The translations under genes were made by a program, and so were the position numbers. From Microstegium vimineum (taxonomy: Eukaryota; Streptophyta; Magnoliopsida; Poales; Poaceae): a stretch of DNA of 64,000 bases. Position 1 is the first letter of the stretch, and each line of letters starts with the position of its first letter. Shown piece after piece: positions 25,801 through 36,896 of this stretch. The notes beneath the pieces were generated by a model. The model searched no databases. It was not told the DNA's origin and saw only the letters and a program-made list of their open reading frames with translations. The stretch covers positions 10,777,430 through 10,841,429 of the forward strand of contig CM039141.1 in assembly GCA_022036555.1 (NCBI GenBank). The letters are read 5' to 3'.

Positions 25801-26071
25801 GACAATGGAATCCAAGATCACAAAGTTGACCCACAGAAAGCAAGTTGAAGCTAAGAGATTGAACTAGCAAGATATTTGATATTGATTGATCATTTGAGAT
25901 TGCCACTTTGCCTAGACCTTGAACTTTAGCTTTTGAATTGTCCCCAAAGGTAATTTTGTCTTGCCCTTCACATTCTTCATCAAGTGTGGTGAACATCCGG
26001 GAGTCACCGGTAATATGTTGAGTGCAACCACTATCAATCACCCAATGACTTCCACCGGTCTTGTAGTTCAC
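22848..26071 (-). pseudogene. Sirevirus pol (protease, integrase, reverse transcriptase, RNase H), broken
   Basis: Protease: WVIDSGCTQHITGD with the DSG active site, near 26050. Integrase: the zinc-binding H-H-C-C region (LWHRRLAH, then CSACQAGK), then catalytic blocks HMDLFGP and DDYSRYTW, then DNGTEF and QQNGVIERKNRT. Reverse transcriptase: WTLEERPKGARIISTKWVF, RLVAKGF, QMDVKSAFLNG and the catalytic YVDD at 23804-23815. RNase H: the core GYSNSDYAG and ALSTAEAEYIA, then TKHIDIRHHFLRDHV after a frame change near 23060, ending at the TGA 22850-22848. Stops interrupt integrase (near 25346) and RT (near 24014 and 23923). The catalytic residues otherwise persist, which fits relatively recent decay. 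Confidence 0.92.
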
Positions 26072-26092
26072 CTACACACAAGCAACTTGGAG

Positions 26093-28501
26093 TTAACCTT
26101 GTTGTTTGGGAACCCACTCAAAGTGGGGCCCCATTGCCTTGGTAACCATATCCTTTGCAACCCAAAGAACTCTAGGCTTGTTCTTCATTGGTGGACCAAG
26201 GAACACTACTAGTGGTCTACCCTTGTGGTCCTTCTTGATGACATAGTGAGCATCATGAGCAACTGGACTTGTGTGCTTGGGCAAGGTCTTGGGTGGTTGA
26301 GTCTTGCAATCATAAGCGAAATGACCCACTTGACCACACTCAAAACATATTCTTGGCTTGGGCTTTGAGTACTCTTGATTGTAGCCATTGTACTTGTTCT
26401 TGTAATAATTCTTGGCTTCAATCTCAACCTTTGCCTTCATGATTTGGTTCTCCTTGAACCCAATGTCGGTCTTGTCATTCTTCATGACGGTGCTCATCAA
26501 AAGCTCATTTTGAAGACTGTGACCCTTGGTGAACTTCTCAAGGCCACTTGTAAGCTTGGTCTTGTCACTCTTGAGCTTGGCAATTTATTCTCTTAGAGAT
26601 GTGATCAAGGTAATAGCATCCTTGTCTTCTTCTTGAGCCGGCTTGATGACAATGGGCTTGTTAGACTTGAGAGTGATTAGCTCTTCCTTGAGCTTTGAGT
26701 TCTCTTCTCTCATCTTGACATAGTCATCATACTTGTCAGCTTCGACAATCTTCTTGCCCTTGCACTTAGCACTTTGCTCAAGAGCCACATCATCAATCAA
26801 GATATCATAAGAGGTAGCACTATCACACTTAGCACACGGGTTAGTAGCAACATGTATAGCAAGATCTTGATTAAGCAATTCATTTGCTACCACTAGTGTG
26901 CCATGTTCTTGCTTGACATTTTGGTAGTCATCTTTTAGCAAGTTATACCTTGTGTGGAGCTCTTGTGTTTACCTCTCAAGCTTATCATGTTTCTCATTAG
27001 CTTGCTTAAGAGAGGCTTTGAGCTCCCTAGTGCTAGATGTGAGAGAATTAATCTCAAGCTTCAAATCATCATTAGCACTGGTCAAGGTGTCAAGCTTATC
27101 ATGCAAGTTTCCTTTGATCTCAAGTAGCTTGTCATTTTTACCTTTGTACTTCCTTATGATGTTAGCGTACTTGTTGCAAATTTTAATTAGCTCATCATAG
27201 GAAGGTGCTTCTTCATCGTCACTATCATTACCACTAGAGTCACCACTGTCATCATCCTCTATTTGTACCTTCTTTTCACCCTTAGCCATGAGGCATAGGT
27301 GTGTAGAGGATGAGCCCGGTGATGAATAAGGAGGTGGCGGTGGAAGGGAAGAACCAATCACCAAAGCGGTCACCTTCTCATCTTCACTCTCATCATCGGA
27401 GGAGTCACTAGAGTCCTCAATGTCTGTGAGCCAATCACCCACAATGTAAGCCTTGCCGTCTTTCTTCTTCTTGTGAAAGTTAAGGTTTTTCTTCTTCTTG
27501 TATGGCTTGTCTTGCTTCTTGTCATCATCACTTGAGTCATCATTGCCATCCTTGTTCTTCTTGAACTTATTCTTGTTCTTGAAGTTCTTGAACTTGTCTT
27601 TCTTCTCTTCAGGGCAAGCATGAGCTAGATGACCAAGAGTGCCGCAATTATAGCACTTCATTTGGGAGATTGGCTTCCTTGAGGTGCTTATGAAGAATTT
27701 CTTCTTCTTTGAGTCAAATTTGACTCCACTCTTTTAAGCCTCTTTAACATCTTGGTGGTCTTCCTCACCATGAGTGCAATGTGGTCTTCATCATCCTCTT
27801 CTTCACTTGCGCTCTCAATAACATATTGAATCTTGTACTTCTCCTTGAAGGATGCCTTGAGAGCCAAGTCTTTCTTCTCTTTCTTTTCTTTCTTCTTGGA
27901 AGTAGAAGAGCTACCATCACATATCTTCATGTACATCTCGTGAGCATTGATCTTGCCCAAGACTTGAGTTGGTGTGGCGCCGGAGAGGTCTCCTTGGTGA
28001 AGCACCGTGACGATGTGGTCATACTTCTCAATTGGCAATGCACACAAGATCTTGCGTACCACATCGGTCGGTGCCATTTGGTTGAGCCCAAGTCCATTCA
28101 ACTTCTCTACAAGAAATATTAAGACGTGAGTACATCTCATTAGCATTCTCATGAATAAGAATAGTAAAGGAGTTCAACTTGGCCATGACCAAATGGTAGC
28201 GTTCCTCACGCTCACACTTGGTCCCTTCGTGTAGCGCACAAATGGTTGTCCAAACATCGTTAGCGGTTTTGCAATTTCGCACACGGTTGAACACATCCTT
28301 GCCAATGCCACGGAAAAAAATGTTCTTTGCCTTGGCATTGTTCTTCTCAAAGAAGGGATTATCGGCAAACACGGTGCCACCTATGGTAGCGGCTTTGTGC
28401 ACACCGAGATCCACGGCCTCAAGGTAGGCCTCCATCCGCACTTTCCAATACGGAAAATCATCCCCATCAAACATGGGTGGCGGTCCATCCCCATGGGACA
28501 T
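26093..28501 (-). pseudogene. Sirevirus gag, broken, with two CCHC zinc knuckles
   Basis: The start MSHGDGPPPMFDGDDFPYWK is typical of Copia capsid (UBN2-like) proteins and is followed by MEAYLEAVDLGVHKA and ANDVWTTICALHEG. The first zinc knuckle CYNCGTLGHLAHAC is at about 27655-27614 and the second, CFECGQVGHFAYDC, at 26347-26306. Between them lies a long acidic, Lys-rich and heptad-like region predicted to form coiled coils. Two knuckles separated by a coiled coil fit a Sirevirus gag. Frame changes occur near 28100 and 27690, and in-frame stops near 26970, 26586 and 26095. Gag and pol share a frame around 26100, so they were probably one polyprotein. Confidence 0.88.
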
Positions 28502-28540
28502 CTTGCTCTAGGAGGTAAAGCCTAAATTGAGATCAACCAA

Positions 28541-28552
28541 GCTCCGATACCA
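28541..28552 (-). promoter_or_regulatory. Sirevirus primer-binding site
   Basis: On the element strand TGGTATCGGAGC begins two bases after the 5' LTR. It differs at one position from TGGTATCAGAGC, complementary to the 3' end of initiator tRNA-Met, the usual Copia primer. Confidence 0.88.
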
Positions 28553-28554
28553 AT

Positions 28555-30150
28555 TGAAAGGATCTAGATGCCCAAGAGAGGGGTGAATTGGGCTTCTTTT
28601 AAATTTCTAACGCAATATTAAAACCTATTAATGCCAATCACCCCCTAGTGCCTACTGCAATATGTATCCTAACTAGAAAGCAATAGCAAGTCAAGGAATT
28701 GAAAGACAACCTAAGCAATTCTAGTAGGAATTGAAAGAACAAGGCGGAAAGTAATGCAAGTAAGTACAGAGCTAGGGAACGGAATTCTTGACGCAACGAT
28801 GTTTTCCTGAGGTATCGAGGTGTCGACACCCCCCTAGTCCTCGTTGGAGCACCTCGTAAGGTATAGCTCCCCCTCTACCCGCGCAAGGGTAGAGTGCTCT
28901 CTACGGGCTGATTCTTCGCCACTCCGGCTCGGTGAATCGCCCACAACCGATCACATAAGCTTGGAGAAGAGTCGCCAACAATCTTCCGGCGATCACTTCC
29001 TCCGAACACCACCGAACCGTCTAGGTGCTGTCGAACACCAAAAGTAACAAGCACAAGACCTTCACTTGACCAACTCAAGGCTAGGAAGGTGGATTGGATG
29101 CACACAAGTCACTCCTAAACACTCTAGGAGGGAAGAACAAGATGAACTCTCTCAAATCTCTCCCTCACTAGGCACTTGGCTCTCCAAGAAGTCTCTCAAA
29201 GGTTCCTCAGGTGAAACAATGGCCAAGAACTCTCTCAAGGACGAGGAGGGCAACTATAAATAGTCCACACCTCCAAAACTAGTCGTTTCTTACTTTTTCT
29301 CTTTTCTGCGAAAGCACCGGACAAGTCCGGAGCCTTACCACCGTACCATTACTCCTGGTCCGGAGCATGTAGTCCATTTCAAATCCAACGCTGAACAGGG
29401 ACCATCGGACAACTTGCATTAGTCCGGTGCCTAGTCCGGAGCCTAGGTACATACTGTACTCACCTGAACTTTGGCTGAGGACCGTCGGACAAGCCATCGG
29501 ACTAGTCCGGAGCTCCGGACAGGTTGTCCGGAGCACTGACTGAAACTCATTCAGATCAAGGTGGCCACCGGACTACTTCCAATAGTCCGGTGCCCTCCGG
29601 ACAAGTTGTCCGGGGCACCTTCCTCAGTACACTGCCTAAGGCAGGATCACTGGACCACTTCCATTGGTTCGGAGCCTCCTAGGCAAACTGGTCCGGAGCT
29701 TCTCTAACCTCCTTCTTCACCTTATCTCACTAATACTTTTAAGAGGTTTTGCTCCTACCATCTCAAGGGCTAACCAAGGGCTGATAGCAAGGTCTCTAGG
29801 ACTAGTTGTGATAAGTGTGCATACACCAACATTCTCAAACTCTCCTAGGTCAAGCTACTAACCTCATACCCCCCTTTATAGTACGGTCAAAGGAAAAACA
29901 AAGCCCTAATCTATACTTAGTGCCCTTCTCAACCTCATGGCACTGAGAGCTAGCCTAGTCTTCAACTTGTATCTCCATCCTTTGAAACTGAAACGATTTC
30001 CATCTTGGGGGCATGAATATCCATTAAGCCCATTCAATAAGAATCACTTATGACCTAACTCTAATGATTTTGCCTCTGCAACACACACGTTAGTCATAGT
30101 AACCTAGTATTGTTGTTAATCGCCTAAACACAAGGGACCATGATTCTTCA
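28555..30150 (-). repeat. 5' LTR of the Sirevirus
   Basis: 1596 bp, TG...CA ends, the pair of 16189-17787. The CCGGAC palindrome cluster spans about 29315-29700 and the near-palindromic TATA CTATAAATAG is at 29254-29263. The GATCC duplication follows at 30151-30155. Confidence 0.93.
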
Positions 30151-30456
30151 GATCCCCATGAAATCCAAAATATTTTGGGTTTTGGTTTTTCATTTTGCAA
30201 AATGGAAGTAAACACCACCTAAAATATTTGGCAAAAAGTGGTACATTCTCTATTTTGGGTTTTGGACTCAAGAGGCCAAAATAACCCAAAATTTGCATTG
30301 GTTTGTGTGCCACCCTCACAATCCTCATCATTGAAATCTAAAATAAAACAAACTTTCGTTGAAACTAAACACCCCCTGAAATATTTTGCATTTTGGATTT
30401 TAAAATCCAAAATAGTTGGCATTTTGAATTTTGGGATGGAACTAAACAAGCCCTGA

Positions 30457-31440
30457 TGTATCGTCCCAACAGATGAGCTGCATATCTACAAGCTTAGGGA
30501 TATCGAATAATCAACACTAAACTTATCCGATTCCCATTTCTCAGCATAAAGAAACTTGATGCAGAATATGTATGCTCACGTCGGAGAGCTAAGCATATGA
30601 ATGGTCCATATTAAATCACAAGTATTTTCGTTCAACAATCAAAAGCCATAGCTACTAGATACCTTTTTTTTTTTTTTGCTCCTATATATATGCTTGTTCT
30701 CATATCAAGCTAAGGGCCGCCATTATATTGATCTAGAATGTTTAGCTGACAATGATAGATACTATAGGGGTCTAAATAAATAATCATATATTATAACCCT
30801 GTGGTTTACCTGCCAGCGTTTCTTTCTGCTAATTAACACAGAAAACTAATCGGGGAAAAAGAAGAGGTGCATGGGAAGCTCGATCAGCTCGACCATGTAT
30901 TACACGCATATAGGAGTATTATTTATTATATATGTGAGTATGTGACTATAGCAGTTGGTAACGGGTCGTCGACGTGTGACATTTGAGCTCTTCATGGAAA
31001 AAGATGGCGAACCTACCCCGTATCTCTCTCCCATCACGAGGGTAACCTGTCGCTCACCTGCAGATGACGACTGTCATTAGCATGTGTATGTTCTTTACAT
31101 GTGATCATATTTTTTTAAGAGTTTCTAGAACGTGTCAATTCGGGAGCTTCGGTTTCAAAGGTCACAAGTGAGGCGAGGTTCTTGTCGAGTTTGAGTTCAG
31201 TTTACTCTTTGGTTCCAATCTAATTCCTCGATCTCGATCTCGATGACGTGGCAGATTGATAATATGTTTCTAGTCTAAACCTTGCTGATGTGTTGGATTG
31301 AGAGAATATATATGTTGTGTATACGTTGACGTCATTTATTCAATAGAACATGAGCAACGGTGGATCTAAATGCATGGTAATAATAAAACCCACAGTTAAT
31401 TGTATGTATATATTACAGTTTGGTACAGTTAGTATGTTTT
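30457..31440. other. Intergenic, no gene seen
   Basis: AT-rich sequence with a T run near 30664-30679 and no coding or TE signature that I can name. Confidence 0.5.
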
Positions 31441-31449
31441 TGTTTTAAA

Positions 31450-31908
31450 AAAATACTAACACGTACATCTTGAAGGTACTAGGCACGAACACCTCTCGGG
31501 TGGGAAGGGACAACCTTCACCTTCAAGAACGGTGGAACGCATGACGAGATCGCTAGAAAGAAGACAAGATGAAGAGAGCGGACTCATTGTTAGATCTTGT
31601 GGTCTGGAAACTTTGGATGGAGCGGAACGATAGGTGCTTTCACCAAGCCTTGCCCACGGGCCACGGTTATGCAGCTCCTCACACACATTAGGCACTTGGT
31701 AGACCAATGGATACACGTCGGAGTGACGGAACTAGGTTGTCTCGTGCGTGAGTAATACACCTTGTTCAGAGTTCGCTAGGTGAGGATAAACTCCTTGTAA
31801 AACCATTTGCCCCCTAGCGTGCTATTAAGTGACACGTTGTTGTAATCAAACTATTTCACCATCTTATAATTCAATAATACGCAAGCCTTTTGCGTATTCA
31901 AGAAAAAA
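31450..31908 (+). mobile_element. 3' end of a non-LTR retrotransposon (LINE), truncated
   Basis: In one plus frame around 31587-31670 the translation reads LLDLVVWKLWMERNDRCFHQ. This fits the WxxWxERNxRxF motif at the C-terminus of many plant L1-type reverse transcriptases. About 230 bp later an untranslated stretch ends in agcaagcc-type sequence and an A run (near 31902-31908). It is a 5'-truncated copy. Confidence 0.6.
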
Positions 31909-31915
31909 TGTATTA

Positions 31916-32187
31916 CTCCGATACTTTTGTCTCAAAAAGAATAACGCTATGGAATGTATGTTGGACTATTGGTCAAACTTTCTAAAATTTGACTAACTTT
32001 ATATAAAGAAAATATTAGCAACATTTATATCACTAAATAAATGTATAATAAAAAGATAATCAACGATTCATCTAATAGTACTAATTATGTATTATAAATA
32101 TTAATATATTTATATTTAATTGGTTCAAATTTAAAATATTTAGCTTCTCATAAAATGAGATTGACATTGTTTGTGAGACGGAGGAAC
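31916..32187. mobile_element. Degenerate Stowaway-like MITE
   Basis: Left end CTCCGATACTTTTGTCTCA, right end reversed GTTCCTCCGTCTCACAA, with TA on both sides (31914-31915 and 32188-32189). The inner blocks ggtcaaactttctaaaattt, caacatttatatcactaaat and caacgattcatctaatagta are typical of a grass Stowaway family. Confidence 0.7.
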
Positions 32188-32271
32188 TAGTCAATTTTCG
32201 CTAAAGGATTATTTAGTGATACAGGGACTATTTCTCTGAAGGCAGGCGCATAACCTAAAGTTAAATCGATC

Positions 32272-32499
32272 ACATTTTTTTCGATAAAGGATATTCAATA
32301 TCCGGCCTCTATATCCGGAGATGTACACAGCCAACAAATACAAAAAGATATAAAAAAACAAAAGAGAGAAAAGTCATAGTCTTATACAAGACCAGGACAA
32401 TTACAACAAAACGATAAATGTTTCTACCCTCTATTTGATCGACGAGAGGGCGTCCTTGACTTGCTCTTGACGCCGCAGCTGAGTCCCAAATGTCGCAGT
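32272..32499. repeat. Unclassified repeat, left flank of the CACTA element
   Basis: Begins with a T run and tcgataaaggatattcaata followed by tccggcctctatatccgg and A-rich sequence, a pattern I associate with dispersed grass repeats. It appears to continue beyond the CACTA insertion at 34085. Class unknown. Confidence 0.35.
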
Positions 32500-32790
32500 C
32501 ACTAGTACAAAATTGATTTTACGAGACACTACCCAAAACTTAACCGAGGCGGGCATAAAATTCAACCGTCTCCTAAAATCTAGTCTATTAACCAAGGCAT
32601 AAATTTTTATTTACCGAGGCGGTCAGCAAAAATCTATTAACCGAGGCGGGCATTATAACAGACCCGCCTCCAAAAATACCTTCATTTACGAAGGCGGACC
32701 TCTTATAAGGCCCGCCTCGGTTAATAGTGGCCGACGCCCAAACGAGCCCAATCGACCCATTAATCCACCCATGTATATATTCAACACTTA

Positions 32791-33278
32791 GGGCTCCTTT
32801 GGAATGCAGGATTGAAAAACACATGAATAGGAGAAATGTAGGAATATGATAGGATTGCACCTAGAAAACATGAGAATGAAAACCATAGGAACTTTGTTGA
32901 AAAGACCCTTTGGATGAGCGTAGGAAAAAACATGGGAAGAAATAGTACCGGTAAAGTTATACATGGTCTTAGCCCTTACTGTACGAATTAATACATGCTT
33001 GTCTCAACCTCTCTCTGTCCTCTGTCTCCTCGATCTCTCCCCCGGACAGCAGCATGAGCAGTTAATTGCCTCGGTCCTCCGCACAAGTCAAGAAAACAAT
33101 GAGGTTTCAGTGGATGTTTCTTTCCTATGTTTTTTCTACGGGAATTTAATGGTAGGAAAGTTTCCTTTGTTTTTCCTTGAATCGTTTCATACGAACCAAA
33201 GGCTTCTACAATGTCCATTTCATAGGATTACTGATTCCTGTATTTTTCCTCCACCAATCCTGTGAACCAAAGGAGGCC
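32791..33278. mobile_element. Tourist-like element nested in the CACTA transposon
   Basis: The termini GGGCTCCTTTGGAATGCAGG and, reversed, GGCCTCCTTTGGTTCACAGG are flanked by TTA at 32788-32790 and 33279-33281. Inner inverted homology such as tttcctatgttttttc and gaaaaaacatggg extends the fold-back. About 488 bp. Confidence 0.8.
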
Positions 33279-33284
33279 TTAGGG

Positions 33285-33900
33285 TTCCCCACTCCTCCCC
33301 TTCCTTTCCCCAGCCCGAGTTTGTCCGAGCGGCGGCGCCTCCTCTCAGCCCGAGCGTGCCCAGAGCGGCGCCAGCCCCATCCTCTCCTCCCCTCCCCGGC
33401 AGCACCCGCCCCATCCTCTCCCAGCGCGGCGGGCTCCACCCCGGCGACGGGCTTCTCCTCCAGATCCAGCGGCGGGCTCCTCCTCCAGATCCAGATCTAG
33501 CACGACACGATGCTCCTCCTCCTCGAAGCGGCGGACTCCACGACGCGACGCTCCTCCTCCTCGAGGCGGCGGGCTCCACGGCGCGACGCTCCTCCTCCTT
33601 GAGGTGGCGTCCTCCACGGCGCGACGCTCTTCCTCCTCGAGGCGGCGGCGGTGGTCCTCCTCGACGCGGCGACGGTCCCTCGACCGCGGATCTCGAGCCC
33701 GCTGGCGCACGACGCGGCGCCCCCTCCCTCTCCACCCCGAGCAGCTCCCGGCAAGAATCCGGCCACCAGCAGCGGCAGGGCCACGGATCCGGCCACCATC
33801 GAGCGAATCCGGCCGCCGGCGGCGGGGAGGGCATGGATCGCCCACGAGCAGCGGTAGCACGTTGTACCGGGCCCGGTGGGCCTGCTTGGGCTTGGGCTCG
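33285..33900. repeat. GC-rich core of the CACTA element with ~50-bp tandem units
   Basis: From about 33500 to 33665 a unit built on cgacgctcctcctcctcgag, ggcggcgg and ctccacg repeats four or five times with changes. Reading frames are open on both strands but only as Arg/Pro/Ala low complexity. The start resembles a plant gene leader and GC-rich first exon (agggttccccactcctcccc). Capture of a host fragment is possible but I recognise no protein. Confidence 0.6.
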
Positions 33901-34087
33901 AGGCACTTTTTTATTTTGTTAAATTATTAACAGAGGCGGGCAAAAACAACCGCCTCCGTAGGTCCGGATTAACCGCCGCCTCCGTAGGTCCGGATTAACC
34001 GAGGCCTTTCATTGGAGGCGGACGGGTTTGCCCGTCTCCAATAATCAAAACCGTCCGCCTCCAATAATCAATTTTGTACTAGTGAGT

Positions 34088-36690
34088 GTAGGCATGGCTA
34101 GGAGTGGGTGTGCTTGTGTTGATGCCTTCAAGAAGGTAAATGACGTCCGAAGACGCCATCATCAACGAAAGGAAGAGGGAACTTCAGCGACGCCTCCAAA
34201 GGGGAAAATGACGTTGATTGCGTCATCGCCGCCGGCCCAGCACCGCCAGGCAGGGTTTTCACCCATATTCCAATATCCTGCAAGGCACATCCAAGCCGAA
34301 CTTACATACGAAGATGTCGGAGATGATCGGCAGGGTCTTCACCGGCTACAGCAGCAGAAAAACAGGGACGACAATATCCTTTGATGTCGATTACATGAGT
34401 GAGCTGGGTTGACTTTCTAACCGTCACAACTAACCCGTACGTACTACAAAAGTCAAAAGGATACAAGGATTATTTCTCTCAAGGCAAGCATGGCGTGCAT
34501 GCATGAACAAGGCTTGACTGTCATCAGTCATTACACTACTAGCCCTTTGCTCCAACTCCACCTGCCGGAGAAAAACGAGTCCATGCATGCATGTCGTTGC
34601 AGGCGGTGAAGACTGGTCACGCATTGCAGGGAAGAAAGAAAGATGAAGCCTGTCCCAGATAAACTAAACATATCATCGGCTCAGCTCTTTAATTACACGG
34701 CCCTAATACTATGAAAATTTCGTACTGGCAAGCAGACGTAATCATACCATATTTCCGCTTGAAAGATCTCTCGCCCGTCGGTTATATTTCCGGATTTCAA
34801 CAAACCCCAAACCTAACCCGCCAACGTCTGCCGATGGACGGGGACCGAGAGCAAAAACCACATGAATTCCGGTGCCCGTCCGCAGCCTCCGTATGGTGTC
34901 CGCCCAGGGCATCGATCCCAAACAAACTCCACCAAGACCAGTTCGTGTCCGCGGCGACCGACCGACCGACGGACCTGCAGCGAATAAGATGCTGAACTTT
35001 CCTTGCCAAATGGCAACTCCACTTCGGCTGACGAAGCGCGTACGTACGTGCGTTCCCGTCCGGGTCCGGCACACACAACATGCATACCATGGCGGGCCGG
35101 CCGTGCGCATCGTGAGTCGTCACCGCGTACAGTGTCCGAGTTACCCACAGGGCCGACCAATCCTTTATCCATGACGGGAAGGGGAAGCTTCGTGTCCCTT
35201 TCCCTCTAGAAGATCGAAAAGGAAAGCCTGGTTCGCACTTGGATGGCAACCGAATGCCCGTATAGGCAGGCAGGCATCCTCGGCGACGCTGACACCGCCT
35301 CGGCTCGGCTCTTGTCCGGTGCGGGCGTCCGCGTCCCGGCCCCCGCTTCATCCGCAAGCTAGGAAAGGTCCAAACAGACGGGAATTTCTCGCGGGGCACC
35401 CGACGCCGACGGGCCTCTCGTGGCCCGGTCCTGACTCCTGCGCGTGTGCTCGCTCGAGCCGCCCCGTTCCGTTCCAACGGGCGCAGTCAGGTGCTGTCAG
35501 TGGTAGTTGCCACGCCTCCGTCGCATCGCATCGCCGAAAGGGAACGAGTTCAGTGAGAAACGGAGAAGTGCAAGGCCGATGGAGCTCGAGGAATCAGGAG
35601 GACCCTGTTCTGTTCGTTATCTGCTGAAATGTGTGTTACTGGCGGTGGCATGGTGGCACCGAGCGATGCATATATGGGAGAAGAGGGGCGTCGTGGCCTT
35701 TTCGGCTGCGGCGGCGGCGGCGCGCGCGTTTGTCAAAGCGCCTTTTTGCGAGCTGCTGATCAGTGCCCGGAGCAGGGTTCCCCGGCGACGGCGACGGCAA
35801 TGCGTGCGGGTGTGGTCCGGCCCGTGTGTACGTTCTGCGTGGCTCGTGGCCGAGCCAGCAGAGGACGCGGCACGGGCGATTCCTTCCTAAAGAAAGACCC
35901 GGCAGATCGACGCGTGGGCACCGCCGCGCCACAGATTGCGAAACCAGCGGCCTTCTCGTACCGTACCGTACCAGCAGTGGTTGGTTGCAGCCGCGTGCCA
36001 CCCCCACCGGCCCGTTTCTTCTTAGCGTCAAGCCATCAACAGCTACTATAGAGCTAGCTGTGGTCGGTCTGTGGACGACGTGTTCAGCTTCAGCTCTGGG
36101 CAATGATCTGATCTGATCAGCGGAGGAGACTATTCCGTTCCTACAAGACTGAATCTTTCTTGCATTCCGTTCCAATTGGCATAATGCTACGTACGTACTA
36201 CGAAAGAAAACTATAAGCAAAAGAACATATTTACCTACCTCTCGCAAAGTCAGACCCCGTGAGGCGTGAGCGATGCAGAGAGAGAGAGAGTAGGTAAACA
36301 AGGTAGTACACACCAACACGTTCGGAAACTCACTCAGGGCCTGTTTGGAACGCGGGATTTTTTCCTATTCCTATACTTTTTCCTGCGAAAATGAATTGAT
36401 TCCTGCGTAATTCCTGTAAAATTCCCGCATTCCAAACAGACCCTGTCAACCAAGAAACGAAACCAAGGCTCCGATTTTTTTTTAAAAAAAAAACTCTCGA
36501 GATGCCTCAGACTCGGCAACAACGACAGCAACGAATTGTATAGTACAGTACTAGTATTCTATAGAGGCCTACAGCCCAGCGGACAGGGGCATTTTCCGCG
36601 GCGTGTCCCGTAGCAAGCAAGCGCGCCGCTCGCGTCGCGCCTCAACCTCCCGACCCAGCCCCGACCAGAGCCGTCCCCGTGGCGTCGCGC
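34088..36690. other. Intergenic; no supported gene; upstream region of the kinase
   Basis: 34085-34400 may continue the repeat interrupted by the CACTA insertion. 34800-36120 is GC-rich and gives long open frames on both strands, but none resembles a protein or has convincing codon structure. A (ga)n run lies at 36276-36290 and an ~107-bp MITE at 36337-36443. Confidence 0.5.
36337..36443. mobile_element. Small fold-back MITE
   Basis: GGGCCTGTTTGGAACGCGGG on the left pairs with cccgcattccaaacagaccc on the right. It lies about 250 bp upstream of the kinase TATA box. No clear target duplication. Confidence 0.75.
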
Positions 36691-36691
36691 C

Positions 36692-36698
36692 TATAAAT
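36692..36698 (+). promoter_or_regulatory. TATA box of the RLCK kinase gene
   Basis: TATAAAT in GC-rich context, 205 bp before the ATG at 36897. This would give a 5' leader of about 170 nt. Confidence 0.65.
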
Positions 36699-36896
36699 CC
36701 ACCGCGCCCCGTGCGTCGACCTGGCCGTGGCCACAAAGACAACCTACCCCACACCACACCTTCCGGCCCTCGCAAACTCGGACGACCTCGCGAGTCGCGA
36801 CTCGCGAGCCTTTTCTTCTTCTTTTCTTTTGTCTCCACTGTCGCGTCCGTGGCCACAGCAGACCCAGAGGCAGCCTGCGTGCCTCGGCGGCGATCG

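Larger units (their letters stand above)
16189..30150 (-). mobile_element. Copia retrotransposon of the Sirevirus type, about 14 kb, degenerate
   Basis: The LTRs are 28555-30150 (5' in element sense) and 16189-17787 (3'). The element begins and ends TG...CA and is flanked by the 5-bp target duplication GATCC at 16184-16188 and 30151-30155. Order on the minus strand: LTR, PBS, gag with two zinc knuckles, protease, integrase, reverse transcriptase, RNase H, a long spacer, an envelope-like ORF, polypurine tracts, LTR. The integrase-before-RT order makes it Copia. The extra ORF after pol, the double CCHC gag, the repeated PPT motif and the CCGGAC palindromes in the LTRs point to Sireviruses, as I recall that lineage. 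All ORFs carry stops and frameshifts, so it is non-autonomous now. Nearly complete 5-bp duplications and similar LTRs suggest a fairly young insertion. Confidence 0.93.
16173..30453. mobile_element. Tourist-like MITE split by the Sirevirus insertion
   Basis: The left piece (16173-16188) starts GGGCCTGTTTAGATCC. The right piece (30156-30453) ends with GGAACTAAACAAGCCC, its inverted partner. TGA flanks both outer ends (16170-16172 and 30454-30456). The Sirevirus and one copy of its GATCC duplication lie between, so the MITE is older. Rejoined it would be about 310 bp; the interior contains many ccaaaat/attttgg repeats. Confidence 0.85.
32500..34084. mobile_element. Non-autonomous CACTA (En/Spm-like) transposon
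   Basis: The left end CACTAGTACAAAATTGATT and the right end AATCAATTTTGTACTAGTG are perfect inverted repeats. The 3-bp duplication AGT flanks them (32497-32499 and 34085-34087). Subterminal repeats of the accgaggcggg type appear in both orientations within about 220 bp of each end (for example 32540-32730 and 33930-34060), as expected for CACTA transposase binding. No transposase is encoded. The interior holds a nested Tourist-like element and a GC-rich block. Confidence 0.93.

Noticed and set aside
33220..33930. Frames of up to 228 codons inside the CACTA core
   Set aside because: Arg/Pro/Ala low complexity from tandem ggcggc and ctcctcctc units, open on both strands.
34797..36319. Several overlapping 100-230 codon frames on both strands
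   Set aside because: GC-rich sequence lacks stops in many frames. None has recognisable motifs, splice-compatible neighbours or plausible protein composition.
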